In this document: positions 35,889 to 48,983 of the stretch, one piece after another
How the letters are laid out: each line of letters begins with the position of its first letter
Position numbering within the stretch: position 1 is the first letter of the stretch
Made by a program: the position numbers and the translations under genes
NCBI RefSeq assembly: GCF_000471905.2
Contig: NW_006498549.1
Coordinates: 5,104,184-5,168,183, forward strand
DNA length: 64,000 nt
Origin: Amborella trichopoda
Lineage: Eukaryota; Streptophyta; Magnoliopsida; Amborellales; Amborellaceae
Reading direction: 5' to 3'
The notes under the pieces: model-generated
The model's input: the letters and a program-made list of their open reading frames with translations, nothing else
What the model was told of the DNA's origin: nothing
The model's database searches: none

Positions 35889-37082
35889 TGAAAGAAGTGG
35901 TTATGCGGAATTCAATGGAATAAGATATCTTTTCTTTTATGGGAAAGGTTTCTATACTTTCCCTACAACATAGAAAATATATACTTCCTGCTTCATCCAT
36001 CCATCCAATTTAGCTCAAGTGAGCCACTGATTATTTGATCGAGATTCGATGTCTTAGAGTATTTTATTTTTAGTTTTTTTTTAATAATTGTTTGAATATG
36101 AAATTTGCTACGTGTCATCTTCTCAATGTGGCGCACTTATTGGGAATATTTTTTCTAATGTGAGTTTAAGAGAGGAATGGACGCTTAAAATTTGGTGTCA
36201 AAATATTTTGTAGAAAAAATTAAAAATAAAATAGTGTAGAGACGTGACATTGTGATTGGGGCCATCTCAGCCATCCATTCAGAATGAACGGTTGGAAAGG
36301 GGGAAGTATATATATTTTATACAGTAGGGGAACCTTAGAAAGCTCACCTTCTTTTATTAATGTATCTGAATTCCACTTAAAGGTGTTATATAACACTACT
36401 GTAAATAAGATATAAACCTTAAATACAACCTATGATCTTTGCTTTCACTGCCAAATAGAATAGACACAATCTAGTATTAAAAAATAAGCTTTGACTATGA
36501 ACTTTAGTACAAATAATGTTCTTGGAATTACAAATAACAGGCAAAGTATGATTGAAAAATAAAACCAAATAGCTAGGAAGACTTACTTAATTTGCTTAAG
36601 GTCACCCTTTTAAGACTTAGTACATCCCACACTCAATTACCTGACCGATGATCCTATTGGTCTTGATGAATTTTCTGGGTCTGAAAGCTTCCTTAGGCGA
36701 TATCTTTCAGATCTAGGGTTTTGGGAGCATAAACAAGGTTACCGTTTCTAGACCCTTTTTTAGACCTAGGGCATACCTTGAAAGGCACCTCCCTAGGTCT
36801 TACTGTGGGATAGGCGTGCCCCTCTCTATTATCTTTGGGTGGTGTGCCACCCTTAGTAGCTTAGGGTGGTGCGTGCCACCTTTTGGTGTTTAGAGAGGAG
36901 AGAGTGAGAAAGAGATAGAGAGATTGAGGCATGACGGAGAGTGAAGTAAGATAGAGAGGCTAGAATGTGTTGTAGAGAATGAGGTGGTTCCTCTCCTTAT
37001 ATTGACCTTAAGGGCCCTAGGTATGCCTTCCAAGTAACGACTCATCATGACCAATAGGCAATGCTCGAAAGGTTGGCCGCAT
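35889..37082 (-). mobile_element. LTR fragment, family S, split by a MITE
   Basis: Starts TGAAAGAAGTGG like the copies at 19141 and 37526, and carries the same inner phrases (GACTTAGTACATCCCACA, CTTCCTTAGGCGATA). Hit by the MITE at 35941-36348, then cut at 37082 by the antisense copia element. Its right remainder was not found beyond that nest. Fossil. Confidence 0.65.
35941..36348. mobile_element. MULE-type MITE, 408 bp
   Basis: Perfect 9-bp target duplication TTCTTTTAT at 35932-35940 and 36349-36357. Terminal inverted repeats of about 50 bp: GGGAAAGGTTTCTA on the left; inverted right end GGTGAGCTTTCTA, then CCCTAC and AAAATATATA on both. The uninterrupted host LTR copy at 19141 confirms the insertion point. 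A different family from the MITE copies at 10267, 17766 and 22319. No coding capacity. Confidence 0.9.
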
Positions 37083-40000
37083 TGAAAGGTGGACTATTTG
37101 ACTGGGCAAGTGTACACCGATTAAAATTTTTCTATCTTTTCTTATGTATTGCCATCCGAATCACTCACAAGTGTCCGAATACAATGTATGAGCCAAATAA
37201 AATGCCAAGGACTCTCACTTACTTGCCATTAAAACAAAATTACATTCATAGCATAGATCTGAAAATTATATAAAGATGCAATTAAATCAAGAGAGCATAA
37301 AATGGGAAATTACCTCATACCTTGCCTTAGGTTACCTCAAGGACCTAGCACACCCCATGCCGGGTCTCCTCCTCGAATGCCACACAGGATCTAGGTCCAA
37401 ACTTGTCTCATAACTTTGGAAGCCTAGGCAAAACTAGAAGAAACCACAACATGGGATAATCTAAACAAAGACTCAACACTTGAGCACAAGGCCAAGACCT
37501 ATGGCTAGGCTTTGTGTCTTGGGCGTGAAAGGTGTGGTTATGTGGAACTCAAGGTATTAAATTAAAAAATTATTTTATTTTTATTTCGACTACTTGAATT
37601 CCACTTATATGTGCCAAAATATATTGCTGAAAAATTAAAACAATGCCCTAAATACAACTTAGGATCTTTATTTTCACTGTCAAGAGACAGAAATTATCCA
37701 TAAACGTTAAACTAACTTTTTTTGCAATTCTTAACACAATAAGTTCCTGGATATTTACAGAAAAATAAAAAATAAAACTGAAAAATAAATAAAAACTACT
37801 GATAAGACTTTCTTGAAGATTCCTGAAGTTAGCTAACCAGGACTTGGTACACCCACACCTGATTACCTGACCAATGACGCACTTTTGCTCTTTAAGATGT
37901 TGCTGAAAATTCTAAGATAAGGAAGCTTTATAGGCAATCCTTCTTCTTCTAGGGTTTTAGAGAGCTCAAGAATAACATAGGGTTTATGGAAACTTTATAG
38001 GAACAAAATAGGCTGATCTTCAAAACAACAAACCTATTTTTAATTCCTCTGCTTTTTCTTCTTCAAAAATGAATTACTCAAAATAAAACAAGAGAGAGGA
38101 GAGAGAGTGCGTGACTCTCTAGGCTGGAGAGAGGGTGGCATGATGCCCAAAAATTAAGAGAGAGAGACATATGAGAGAGAGGTCTCTCTTTAGTTTGTGC
38201 ATGGAAGAAAGGGGAGAGAGAAGGTGGCGTGAGAGAGATCCCCCACCTTTTGGTGCGTGAAGGGGAGAGAGAGGGATTCACTCAGAGAGAGGGATCCCCA
38301 CTTTTTGGTGCGGGAGGGGGAGAGAGAGATCCTCCCAATTTGGTGTGTGAAGGAGAGAGAGAGATCCGCACTTTTTGGTGCGTGAGGGAGAGAGAGAGAA
38401 GGTTCTTTGGGAGAGAGAAAAAAGATCCGATTGGATCTCAAAAAAGTTCAAAGTCGGTCTTTAAATAGAAGAAATCTAGAAAAACCTATCTCCTAGTTTT
38501 AATAGGATTTCCCTTATCTAATTTCCAACTAAACCTTTTAGGAAAAATAATAAATATGTGGGGTAAGAGATTAATTAGAGCCATCCATCCCAAAAATCAG
38601 CCATCATGATTTTGGGTTGAAAGATTAGGATCTTTATCTCTTTATAGTTTGACCCAATCCACTCTTATTTTGAATAAATCCAATCAAATTTAAACTTTAT
38701 CTTTTTGAATTTGAATCAAACTTAATTTTTTTTTGATAAAAATTATATAGAATTCCCACAATATTGAGAAACCATATCTCATTAGATTTCCATCTTTAGA
38801 TTTAGGAAGTTTAAATTTCAAACAAATAAAGTTTAAAATAAGAGTGGGCGTGTCCTAATAAAGTCCCATGACCCATAGTCTCTTTGCAAAAGCTCATGAT
38901 TGGTTTGTCAAAGTTGGATAATAAACATTAGGACTATGATTCTGGAATGTGGATTTCAATTCCCCCTTTAATATAAAATCTAGCATTTGTCATTCAGTAC
39001 AAAGGGAGCTCTCTCTATGCACATGTACACGTATCCCTCTAGAAAGGGCTGCTTCCCATGTGGTTGTCATGTGTACATATCGTGCGGAAGTATGTTAAGG
39101 TTTTGACCGTTGCTCTCACAGGCATACAACTGCTCGCAGGAGACTACACTATTCTCCTGGCCTACAAACATGATCCCTAGGCATCTCTTTGACCTCGACA
39201 AGGGATGACCCACTGTAAACCCTTCTCGGTTGTACCACATGCTCAGGGCCAAGAGTTTTGGATGTGACCAGGGCCATAAACTGCTCAACCTTTGGTCAAT
39301 CAACATACACATTCCCACTGAAGTGCATATTCCACTATTCATCATTTTTACAGGCTCTCTAGGCCTTTAAAGGCCACAAAACCCAACAGAGAGGGTTGTG
39401 CTATCACTTTGGCTTAGAGAGAAAAAGTCAAAGGTAAGAAGTGTAGAGAAAAGAGGCCCCCTATGGCTAGTATATATAGCACAAAGGCTAGGGTTTTTCC
39501 ATCATTATGAGATTTAATCTTGACCTTTGATAATGGAGACTTGTGGGGTGAAGAGATCTCATCTATTCATTCCTTAGATAAGCCATTATGATTAAAATGA
39601 ATGAGGTGGAACCATTATCCCTCAGTTTTCATAACTCCTTTCTTATCAACTATTATGTAGAGAAAATACTAAATCAAATTTAATAAATTTCTTACACTTT
39701 CCCTTTTGAAATCAATCAAAATCTCTATACCAACTCTATCTTATAAGGTTCCATTCAATTGCATGCTTTATGACACAAGGCACATAATAGGAAGGTGAGA
39801 AAATAAGGTGGGGCGCACCACCTTATAGGTGGCCATGTGGGCTCCACTCCTCACTAATTGGTGGGCCCAATAAGTCCCAATTGGCTCCCAATATATAAAG
39901 TATAATTTACAAGTATTAAAATAAATTTTATGATGTCATCGGACATTTTATTTTTCTCTGAGTAAAATAAAACCAAAAAAATAATTTTTTATTTAAAAGT

Positions 40001-40479
40001 TATTTTTCAATAAAATAAAATATCAGAGAGGTCTAATGGGAATTGGATCCATGGAGTTAGGATTACAACAAATATATTGAGGACTTCATCCTTTCTGGAG
40101 GCCGTATCTCACTGAACCTTTTCAAACGGGCTCAATTGTTTCTTTGACCCATAGCCCTTTGCAGGGGTTCATGATTGGACTATCAAAGTCAACTAATAGA
40201 AGGAGGCACGATCCTAGTTCATGGTTTACATTTCACCCCACTCCCTGAGGTCAAGTCCAGGCCCCATTCCAATACTATGATCCATGGGTGTTTCCATCAT
40301 AGTCCAGTATTGCAGAGAGTCATCTTTGAGCCGCAGCCAATCAAAGCTCAGATGAATCTTAGCACTAACAATGCCTCATAGTCCAAAGTGGGCCACACTC
40401 CCACTAGAGCTAACATTTCACTATAATGCTTTTAGTACATGCTTTCATAAGGCCTTTAAATGGCCATATAACCCCAACA
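37083..40479 (-). repeat. 3' LTR of element A, interrupted
   Basis: Antisense LTR ending CCCCAACA at 40479 (sense TGTTGGGG), next to the antisense purine tract TCTCCC. Matches 47581-48983 from TGAAAGGTGGACTAT onward. The 1863-bp solo LTR at 37526-39388 sits inside. Confidence 0.8.
37526..39388 (-). mobile_element. Solo LTR, family S
   Basis: Alignment of the surrounding LTR with 47581-48983 stops at about 37525 and resumes at about 39389. The insert runs TG...CCCAACA, an antisense LTR of 1863 bp starting TGTTGGGTTTTGTGGCC. Its interior has a GA-rich tract (38085-38415). The 5-bp flanks GGGCG and GAGAG match only at 3 of 5. No internal retroelement genes, hence solo. Fossil. Confidence 0.7.
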
Positions 40480-40823
40480 TCTCCCACTTGGCCTTTGAAG
40501 GCCTTACAATCTCTCTTCCCGACTCTTTCTCAGCCCCTTCCCATGTACATGTTTGGCGAACGTTTTTGCCACCAGCCCCTTGGTCAAAGGGTTTGTAAGC
40601 ATGGCTTCTGTGGTAGGATGCGTGACCTCTATCTCGCCGAGTTGTACGTGGTTTCAGATGTGGTGATAATGTGCTTGGATTTCTTGTGAAATCTTGGCTC
40701 CTTCATGACATGGTCTCCAGACTGGTTGTCACAGAAGATTCTCACACACGAACAACTCATAGGCTTGAATATAAGTTGATTGCAAAACCTTTTTTTCCAT
40801 ACAACCACCTTGGATGCCATACT

Positions 40824-42180
40824 TCATGCCACATATTCAGATTCAATGGTGGATATCACGTCCTGCCTCTTGGACTTCCAAGAAAGTGCCCCACCACCTA
40901 GCATGAAGATATAAGCAGATGTCAATTTCATGTTATCAGGGTTTCCTTGATAATCAACATCTGAGTACCCCTGTATGACTATGTTTGACCGGCCTCCACA
41001 TGTGAGCGCATAATCTGTGGTCCCTCTCCAATATCTGAGTACTCTTTTAACCGTTTTCCAATGTTCCAATCCAGGGAGCATTGAAAATGGCTAATCACTC
41101 TCATGGAAAATGACAGGTCCGACATTGTACCTGACATGACGTACATGAGTGACAATATAGCATTCTCTCCATGTTTTTCCTCTCAACCTCATCCTTATCA
41201 CTCAGGCACATTTGCAGGCTTAACTTGGTCTTCTTGTCTATAGGGGTAGATATGGGCTTACATTCGTCCATTTCGAATTTTTCAAGCACCCTTTTGCAAT
41301 AGGTTGCTTGGGAAAGTTGAATGGTCCTATTTTGCTTGTTTCTTATTATCTTTATGCCCAACACATATGATGCTTCCTCTAAGTCTTTCATATCAAAGTG
41401 TTGCAAAAGGAAATCCGTAGTCTCTTTTACTAGAGCCATCGAGCTACTAACAGTCAACATATCATCCACATACAATGAGAAACACCACATCACTCCGACT
41501 TGCCTTGACATAAATGCAGTAATCCTCTTGACTAGAGATAAAATCTGCTTTTGACAAGGTCTCTTGGAATTTTATGTACCGCTGTCGCGAAGATTTCTTA
41601 AGGCCGTAAAGGGATTTTCTAAGTCTACAAACCAAGTCCTCTTTTCTTTTTTCTATGAAGCCCCAAGGTTGTTTCATATAAATTTCCTCTTCAAGCTCCC
41701 TAATTAAAAATGCTGTCTTTACATCCATTTGGTGGAGGCCAAAGTCAAAATGGGCTGCTATGGGAATCAAGATCTTAACGGATGGAAATTTAGCGAATGG
41801 AGAAAATGTTTCATTGTAGTCTACCCCTTCTTTTTGGGTGAACCCTTTGGCTACAAGTCTAGCTTTGTATTTCTCATGTTTTCCCTTAGAGTTCAATTAT
41901 TTCTTGAACACCCACTTGGATCCTATAGGTTTTCAGTCACGAGGTAGAGGCACTAATTCCCAAACTTGGTTTTAAATAATGGAGTGGTATTCTTCATTCT
42001 TGGCATTATCGCATTGGTTTTTCTCAAGACTGGAGAAGGCTTCTTAATAGGTTTTAGGCGCATTATCAGATTCATCCCCAATTCTCTCATAGTGTCCCTC
42101 CTGGTAAGTGAAGAATTCAGGTGGTGTTTTAATTTGGTTGCTTCTTCAAGGGTTTGTGGTTTGGGTTCTCGAGTCTCAAC
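40824..42180 (-). pseudogene. Copia reverse transcriptase and RNase H remnant (element A)
   Basis: Minus-strand translations show copia reverse-transcriptase phrases (YKARLVAKGFTQKEGVDYNE, HQMDVKTAFL, SLYVDDML, KDLEEASYVLGIKI) and RNase H phrases (GYSDVDYQGNPD, LGGGALSWKSKRQD). Order and position are normal for a copia pol 3' half. Part of a broken fossil. Confidence 0.9.
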
Positions 42181-45100
42181 CAGTGTTTTAAAATGCGGGA
42201 TGTGGCTCTGATGCGGTGGGGGGCCGATGCGGCTCGATGCGGCCTGGATGCGGGTGCATCGCGATGATGCGGTCAATAAATGTAAAAAAATTCTAAAAAA
42301 TCTAAAGAAATAAGTTAATGTATAGAAAAAATATGAAGGTGATATATGTGATAGTAGGTATTTTAGTTTAATGATTAACTTCAAAACTATTAGCTGTCGG
42401 AGATTCTGTATCCAGTTACCCACTATCTCGTGATAGAAACTAGAAACTTGAAACCAGTTTCATAAAGCATTCAACAATCAACAACCATAAGCACAAATTT
42501 GCACCATAAGCACAACCATCAACAACCATAAGTACAACCATAAGTACAAAATAGTGATATTACAAAATACAAACCAAAAGTCAAGCTCAAGAAGAGTTAA
42601 TAGTTAATAATTTAATACAATCATCCATTTTGAGAGTCAATTTTGAAATTTGAACTTCTTTTTTTCAAATATCAATCAGACAAGTCATCTTGAGAGTCGT
42701 CATGCGCATCATCAATATCATCCTCGACGGCTTCCATGTATTCTTCTTCATCGGTCTCCTTTGAGTCAGCTTCCTCCTCGACCTCTAAAGCTAATGTGCG
42801 AGTGCGACTAGACCCAGCAGCTCCTCTGCTCCTTTGTGCTCTAGTGTTAGGTTGATCTTCTTCATTAACCCCTGTTGCTAGCTCGACATCAAGCCATGTA
42901 AGATCCTTACCCTCAAACACACACTCTTGTCTTGGATCCACGGTCCACTCACTTATGGAATCACCATCAGCTTCATATAATTGAATAGGTTAAGCTTCGT
43001 GCGATTTTCATACCTCTTCCTAAGCTGCTCGTTATACTGCACATAAACCAAATCATTCAACTTTTTCCGCTCCAACCTATTTCTTTTTTTGTATGGAGTT
43101 GTGGTAGAAATTTGAAATCAGATAAATTAGATTTTAGATTAGAAAATTGAAATTCAAGAAATAAGGATCAAGGAATAAGGAGTAAAGGACGTACATGCTC
43201 AAATGCACTCCAATTGCGCTCACAACCAGATGAGCTACATGTGAGATTCAACACTCGAATAGCGAGAAGTTGTAGATTTGGTCTCGCTTCCATATAATGC
43301 CCACCATGCAGCTGTATAATATTTTATAATTTAGAATATAGTTAAGAATTAAGGGTATAAAATAAACAATGGAGCTATACATAAAGTAAGAGACAAGTAA
43401 GATTATTTTTGGGCTTTTGGCCTTTACCTGGATCTGTAGTATCCTTATTTCGAGTGGCAATATCTCTCCCAAAGCTTCCCAAGGCTAACTTGAACTTAAT
43501 CAATTCATGGCTCTGGATTTCATCCTGGATATCTTTGTCTGACACTAACCTCTCCAGCACATCTAAAAACCCACCATTTATTACACGATCTGACTCAATG
43601 GATGGGTGCTTGTAGTGAAGAGATGAGTTTAGAAAATAACCGGTGAATGGAGGTGCTTGTGAAGCTGGGTATCCCATCTCCTATCAATAATTTCAAGCAT
43701 AGCCTTGCGCATATTTTCATCATCCTTTAAAACATCTTTTATTTTGGTTCCTGCCCTAATCATTGCCTCATGTTTGTCGCCCATGGCGGGCTTCGCATCA
43801 CCATCAACCAGTCGAAGCACTCTCACTAAAAGGCGAGCCACCTCCAATGTAATAATTATTTGACTCCAAACAGATGTATTCAAAATAATTCTTTCAACCT
43901 TTCTCCCATCCTTATGCTTTGACTATTTGCTTTGACTCCATTGCTCTGAAGCAAACATGGTTTTCAAGGCACTTTTTTGCTTGGCTAGGCTTCGAAGAGT
44001 GAGAAATGACGTTGCATCAAATACATCATCCTTCAACAAGGGCTCCCTAACCTCATGTAGTGAAGGAGGAATAAGTCCTGGGCCATATTGCCCAATTGGC
44101 TGGACCATACATGCAAAACTATCCAGAGTTATAGTATTAAAAGGAATGCCAGCCATGTAAATCCACTTTGCAATCTACTTACATATCGACTTCCTTTGTT
44201 CTTCCTTATATTTATTGTCAATTGTGGTTTGTTTTGTTTTTTTCTCTCTCCTGAACCACAACTTCGGGGCTAGGGATGAAAAAAGACTCCATTAGCCCCT
44301 TATAGAGAGGTGTTCCTCTCTCAACACTACCACCAAAATTTATAACCCTCTCTCTTGAGGTTGGAGTACGAGTACCCCTTTACCTCATAGCAACTTCAGA
44401 GATATCATCACCATGATCATCAACATCATCAAATAATTGCATATCATCAAGTAATTCCTTTCTTTTTTTTTTTTTTTCTTTATCTTTTTTCAATCTATCC
44501 AAATATTCTCTAATCGCCTTTTTATATCATCTGTAGCTTGTGGGCATGCTCTTACATTCCCAGAAATTCCGGCTTAATGCTCTTTTTGTCGAAAATACCA
44601 CCCATATAAGTATTTCCACAGAGCAAGCATATCACACAATTTCTATCTTTCAGATTTTTTAGTTTAGCATATTTCCAAGCCGGATCTTTGTTACTAGAAG
44701 ATTGGGAAGAAGACACTGCCCCAAAAATAAGTATAACAGTATTATTGTACAAGAAGGAATAAAACGTTACCGACTCTGTGAAGTAGTGCTTGATTTCTTC
44801 ACAGCCTCTGAAATCCCCAATTTCTTATCACAAATTCACCTTAACATCCCCAAATCAACAATAAAAGGCATTAGATGAACATTCAAACAACCGCCTAATC
44901 AAAGATTTGGATGAAAAAAAAATTTTCGCCAAATTTTTTTTTTCCTTTGATTTGATGCAAAAAATGCCACAAAAGTGGCTGGAAATCTTTGATTAGGGGG
45001 TATAGTAACCCCCCAAACAGTTTCCCTAAACATTGGAACAAAAGAAAGACCATTTTGTCCCTCTCCGAGAGGCAAAATCAAAAAAACATTTTGTGGAAAC

Positions 45101-45262
45101 AGATGCGGGCGAGATGCGGTCTGATGCGGCCATGATGCGGGATGCGACCTGATGCGGCGCATATGCGGCCGCATCTGTCAAAAGCGCATATGCGCTTGAA
45201 CGGGATGCAGATGCGAGCGCATCCCGCATGGTGCGGCTATGCGGCCGCATTTTAAAACATTG
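42181..45262 (-). mobile_element. hAT element with transposase remnant, 3.08 kb
   Basis: Ends CAGTGTTTTAAAATGCGG and, inverted, CAATGTTTTAAAATGCGG, differing at one base. Flanking 8-mers GTCTCAAC (42173-42180) and GTCTTAGC (45263-45270) match at 6 of 8. Both ends carry many GATGCGG-type motifs, likely transposase-binding sites. Inserted in the copia element A pol region, whose text continues on both sides. It is the long relative of the copies at 4089-5044 and 62570-63467. Confidence 0.9.
42672..44752 (-). pseudogene. hAT transposase pseudogene (DUF659 type)
   Basis: Minus strand, several exons. BED-type zinc finger start with DPAWKYAKLKN and a CVICLLC pair (about 44730-44560), cut short. 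AGIPFNTITLDSFACMV, the usual start of DUF659 (about 44153-44030), then runs straight in frame into FDATSFLTLRSLAKQKS, so roughly 150 residues with the DUF659 core acidic residues are missing (junction about 44030). A middle part follows (43883-43400), then the hATC dimerisation region with SSSGCERNWSAFEH (about 43300-43195) and KKRNRLERKKLNDLVYVQYN (about 43100-43020), and an acidic tail (42941-42672) rich in E and D. In this state it should not be active alone. Confidence 0.85.
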
Positions 45263-47580
45263 GTCTTAGCCCAATCACTAGGCGTCTCAAAAAAATCGGC
45301 TTTCTTGTGATTGCACTTTGCTGCGAGAAACTCATCCTCGAAGAAATGGGCATCCTATAGTTAACAATCTTAAAAAAAAGCAAAGAAATGGGCATCTTTA
45401 CTCTCTAGGATTGCCCAATTTTCTAGGTTGAAGAAACGATAACCCTTACCATGTTTTGGGTATCCTATAATTATGCACTTTACGGTGTTCGGTTTTGATA
45501 TGGGATGAGAACATCGGCTGAGCATCCCCACCCCTTTAAATGGTCAAGGGATGGAGATTGACCATTGATTATTTTGTGTGGAGTATGTCGGGCTGCCTTA
45601 GTGGGAGAGCAGTTGAGGATATATCATTGTAAATATTGTTTCTCCCCAGAATTCTAGGAAGAGCTTTGCATATCCTATCATTCTCCGCATTATCTCTACC
45701 AAGGTTCTATTCTGTCTCTCAGCTACACTATTTTGTTGTGGTGTAAAAGGCATTGTAAGTTGTTGAATTATTCCACGCTCTATGCACATTTCTCTAAAGA
45801 GTTGTGAAGAATACGTACTGCCTCTATCGGTTCTTAGGACTTTTTTTGTTGATTTAGTTTTCTACCTTGGCTTTATATTCCTTAAAATCGTCTAGGGCTT
45901 CGGATTTGAAATGTAGCAAATAAATGTAGCCATATCGTGAGTAGTCATCTATGAAAGTGGTGAAATATTTCTTGCAGCTTTTGGTTGCCACATTCATGGG
46001 ACTATAAATAACACTGTGGTTGAGTTATAAAATGTAGAGGCTCTTTGAGCTTTCATAAAGGGTTTATTTATCAATTTTCCTTGCACATGTGATTCGCATA
46101 CTTTGGATAAGTCGCCCTTATAATTTTCAAGTTAACCATCTCTATTTAATCTCTCCTCTTTTATGGTTTATGTGCCCAAATCTCATGTGCCACAAGCAAG
46201 TATCATTTTCACATTCAGAGGACGAGACAAGCAACTTGATTCTTTGTTGCAATTTCAAATAGACCATCCTTTAGCATGCCGATCATAACGACTTCCCCAT
46301 GAGTTTTAACCGTCACCTTTTCAGCAACAAAAATGGTGACATAGCCGGCCTTAGCTAATTTTGGAACCGAAACCAAACACTTCTTTATCTCTGGAGCGTA
46401 TAGTTTTTTCTTTCGGACCATTACACCTCGATTTTTCAAATACATAACATAGTCCCCAAATTCCAAAATATTAGCTTTTTGATTTCCACCCATGTATATG
46501 AATTTCTTACAAGGGTCCAAGGGTTGGAAATTGCAGTATCCTTCCTTGGAGTTTGACACATGGGCTGTAGCACCCGAGTCAAAACACCAAGTAGCACCTT
46601 TGGGATCAGCTAGTATAGATTCAAACACCACACAAGCATGTTCTCTATTCCCCCCATCATTATTCTTTTTCGCTCTATAGAATCTAGCTATGTTCCACTT
46701 TACCGCATTTAAAGCACTCTCACTTCTCTCTGGGCTCTCTATTTTTGGTTCCCTCTCCCCCTTTATATTATCCTTATTTTTCTCTTTGGTGTGACGGAAA
46801 TTTCCTTTGGCCTTACCCATTTTTCTCTAAACTATGTGCATTAGGCTTAAAGTTAGCCAAATGCACCGCATTATGTGGTGTCGGTGCATCATGTACATTT
46901 TTTACTCTCCCTCGGCCTTGAGGAGGATCATAAGCTCCTCAAACTTGGGAGCAGTCTCTCGGACTGAGAGAGATGACACAAACACCTCTCGAGAAGTAGG
47001 GAGAGTGTTCAAAAGATAGCAAACTTGCATAGGCTCGGTGGGCTTCATGTTGATGGCTTCGAGCTCACGTATTAGGGCTTGGAACATGTGCATGTGCTCG
47101 TTAATCTTGGCTCTTTCCACCATTTTCAGATCGTTATATTTTTTTTCAATACAAAGGTTTGCTTGACTAGAGAAGGATCATCAAATTCCTTCTCTAGTTT
47201 GTCATGGATTGCTTTCGCAGTCTTCAAGTTCTCGTATTTCGATGCATAGGAATTTTGCATCGAAACAAGCAGTTTATGCGTAACAAACATATTCTTCGGC
47301 TCCCACTGTGCATAATGATCTCTTACGTACTGCCTTTCATAGGCATTTCATCTTGGGACAGGTGAAGGGGTTATGGGTAAGCATGTATTGGAGATTTTCC
47401 TCATAGAGGACATATCCCACGTTATGCTTCCAAGACGTGTAGTTGCTCCCATCAAACCTTTCTTATTTCAAGGGTTTGGCCATAAAACTTTATGCGACCA
47501 TGACTCTTGAACCAAATTACAAAAAAAAAAAAAAATAAAACAAAAAAAATGACTGCAAGAAGTCCTAGCTTTGACACCAA
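45263..47580 (-). pseudogene. Copia gag, protease and integrase remnants (element A)
   Basis: Minus strand: integrase end with TPQQNSVAERQNRTLVE (about 45760-45700), protease active-site phrase FDSGATAHVS (about 46585-46550), gag of the UBN2 kind with MKPTEPMQVCYLLNTLP (about 47045-46985), and the primer site next to the LTR at 47568-47580. Broken fossil. Confidence 0.85.
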
Positions 47581-48983
47581 TGAAAGGTGGACTATGTGAC
47601 CTGACAAGTCAATACTGATTAAAATTTTTCTATCTTTTCTTATGTATTGCTACTCGAATTATTCACAAGTGTCCAAATACAATATATGAACCAAATAAAA
47701 TGCCAATGACTCTCGCTTGCTTGTCATTAAAAGAAAATTACATTCATAACATAGATATGAAAATTACATTAGAGGTGCAATTAAATCAAGAGCGCATAAA
47801 ACTGGGAATTATTGCATACTTTACACTTAGCATATCCCATGCCTTGTCTCCTCCAAAGGCACACGAGATTTAGGTCCAAACTTGTCTTATAATTTGGGAA
47901 GCCTAGGCAAAACTAGCAGATAACATAACATGAGATAATCTAGATCAAGGCTCAACACATGAGCACAAGGCCAAGACCTATGGCTAGGCTTCGTGGCTTG
48001 GGCGTGCCACCCCTTAAGGTTTATTTTTCTTTCTTAAACCCTAATTTTAAAGAGAGAAGAAAGGGAGAGATTGGTCGTGCCACCCCTTTGACTCAGAGAT
48101 GGAGAAAGTCAGAGGAAAAAAGTCTAGAGAAAAGGGCCCCCCCCTAATAGCTAGTATATATAACACAAAGGCTAGGGTTTTTAGGGTTAGGGTTTTGCCA
48201 TCATTATGAGACTTAATTTTGACTTTTGATCATGGAAACCTGTGGAGTGAAAAGATCTCATCCGTTCATTCCTTAGATCAAACATCACGATTAAAAGGAA
48301 TTAAGTGGAACCGTTATCCCTCAATATCTTTAACTCTGTTCCTACTAAATATTATGTAGAGAAAATGCTAAATCAAATCTCTTACACTTTCTTTTTTTGA
48401 ATCAAAATTTATACAACTCTAACCTATAAGGTTCCATTCAACTGCATTCCTTATGACACAAGGCACAAAATATGAAGTGAGAAAATTAGGAGTTGGGGCG
48501 CTGCACCCTTTGGGTGGCTATGTGGGCGCCACGCCCCACTAATTGGTGGGGCCAATAAATCCCAATGGGCCCCCAATAAATAAAACATAATTTACAGATA
48601 GGAGAATAAATTTTATGATGTCATCAAATATTTTTATTTTTCTCTCTGATTAAAAAAAAATTGGAAAATTGATTTTCTTATTTAAAAGTAATTTTTTAAT
48701 AAAATAAAATGCCCAGAGAGCTCTAAACTTTCATTTTAATTATCTGAAAAATAATTAAAACATATTTCAACATATCCAAAATGATTTGATGGGAATTGGA
48801 TCCATAGAGTTTGGATTACAATGTATATATTGAGGATTCCATCCTTTCTAGAGTCGTATCTCAAAGCATCTTCTCAAACTGGCCCAATAGTTCCCATGAC
48901 CCACAACCCTTTGCAGGTGTTCATGAGTGGACTATCAAAGTCAGCCAATAAATAAGGAGACGATCATAGTCCATGGATTACAG
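47581..48983 (-). repeat. 5' LTR of element A, outer end missing
   Basis: Antisense LTR partner of 37083-40479. About 290 bp of the outer end (sense TGTTGGGG start) is absent where the plus-strand element B begins, so B probably inserted here or a rearrangement joined the two. Confidence 0.8.

Larger units (their letters stand above)
37083..48983 (-). mobile_element. Antisense Ty1/copia element A, nested
   Basis: Read from right to left: truncated 5' LTR (48983-47581), Met-tRNA-like primer site (47580-47568), gag and protease remnants (about 47470-46210), integrase (about 46200-45263), a hAT element (45262-42181), reverse transcriptase and RNase H (42180-40824), purine tract (about 40490-40480) and 3' LTR (40479-37083), the last holding a solo LTR (39388-37526). 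The two LTRs agree at very roughly 86% over the first 230 bp by eye, so the copy is old, probably several million years. Without its two insertions it would be about 7 kb. Broken, with many breaks. Confidence 0.85.

Noticed and set aside
38190-38468. Open frames on both strands with Ser/Leu/Pro or Arg/Glu repeats
   Set aside because: They fall in the GA-rich part of the solo LTR at 37526-39388.
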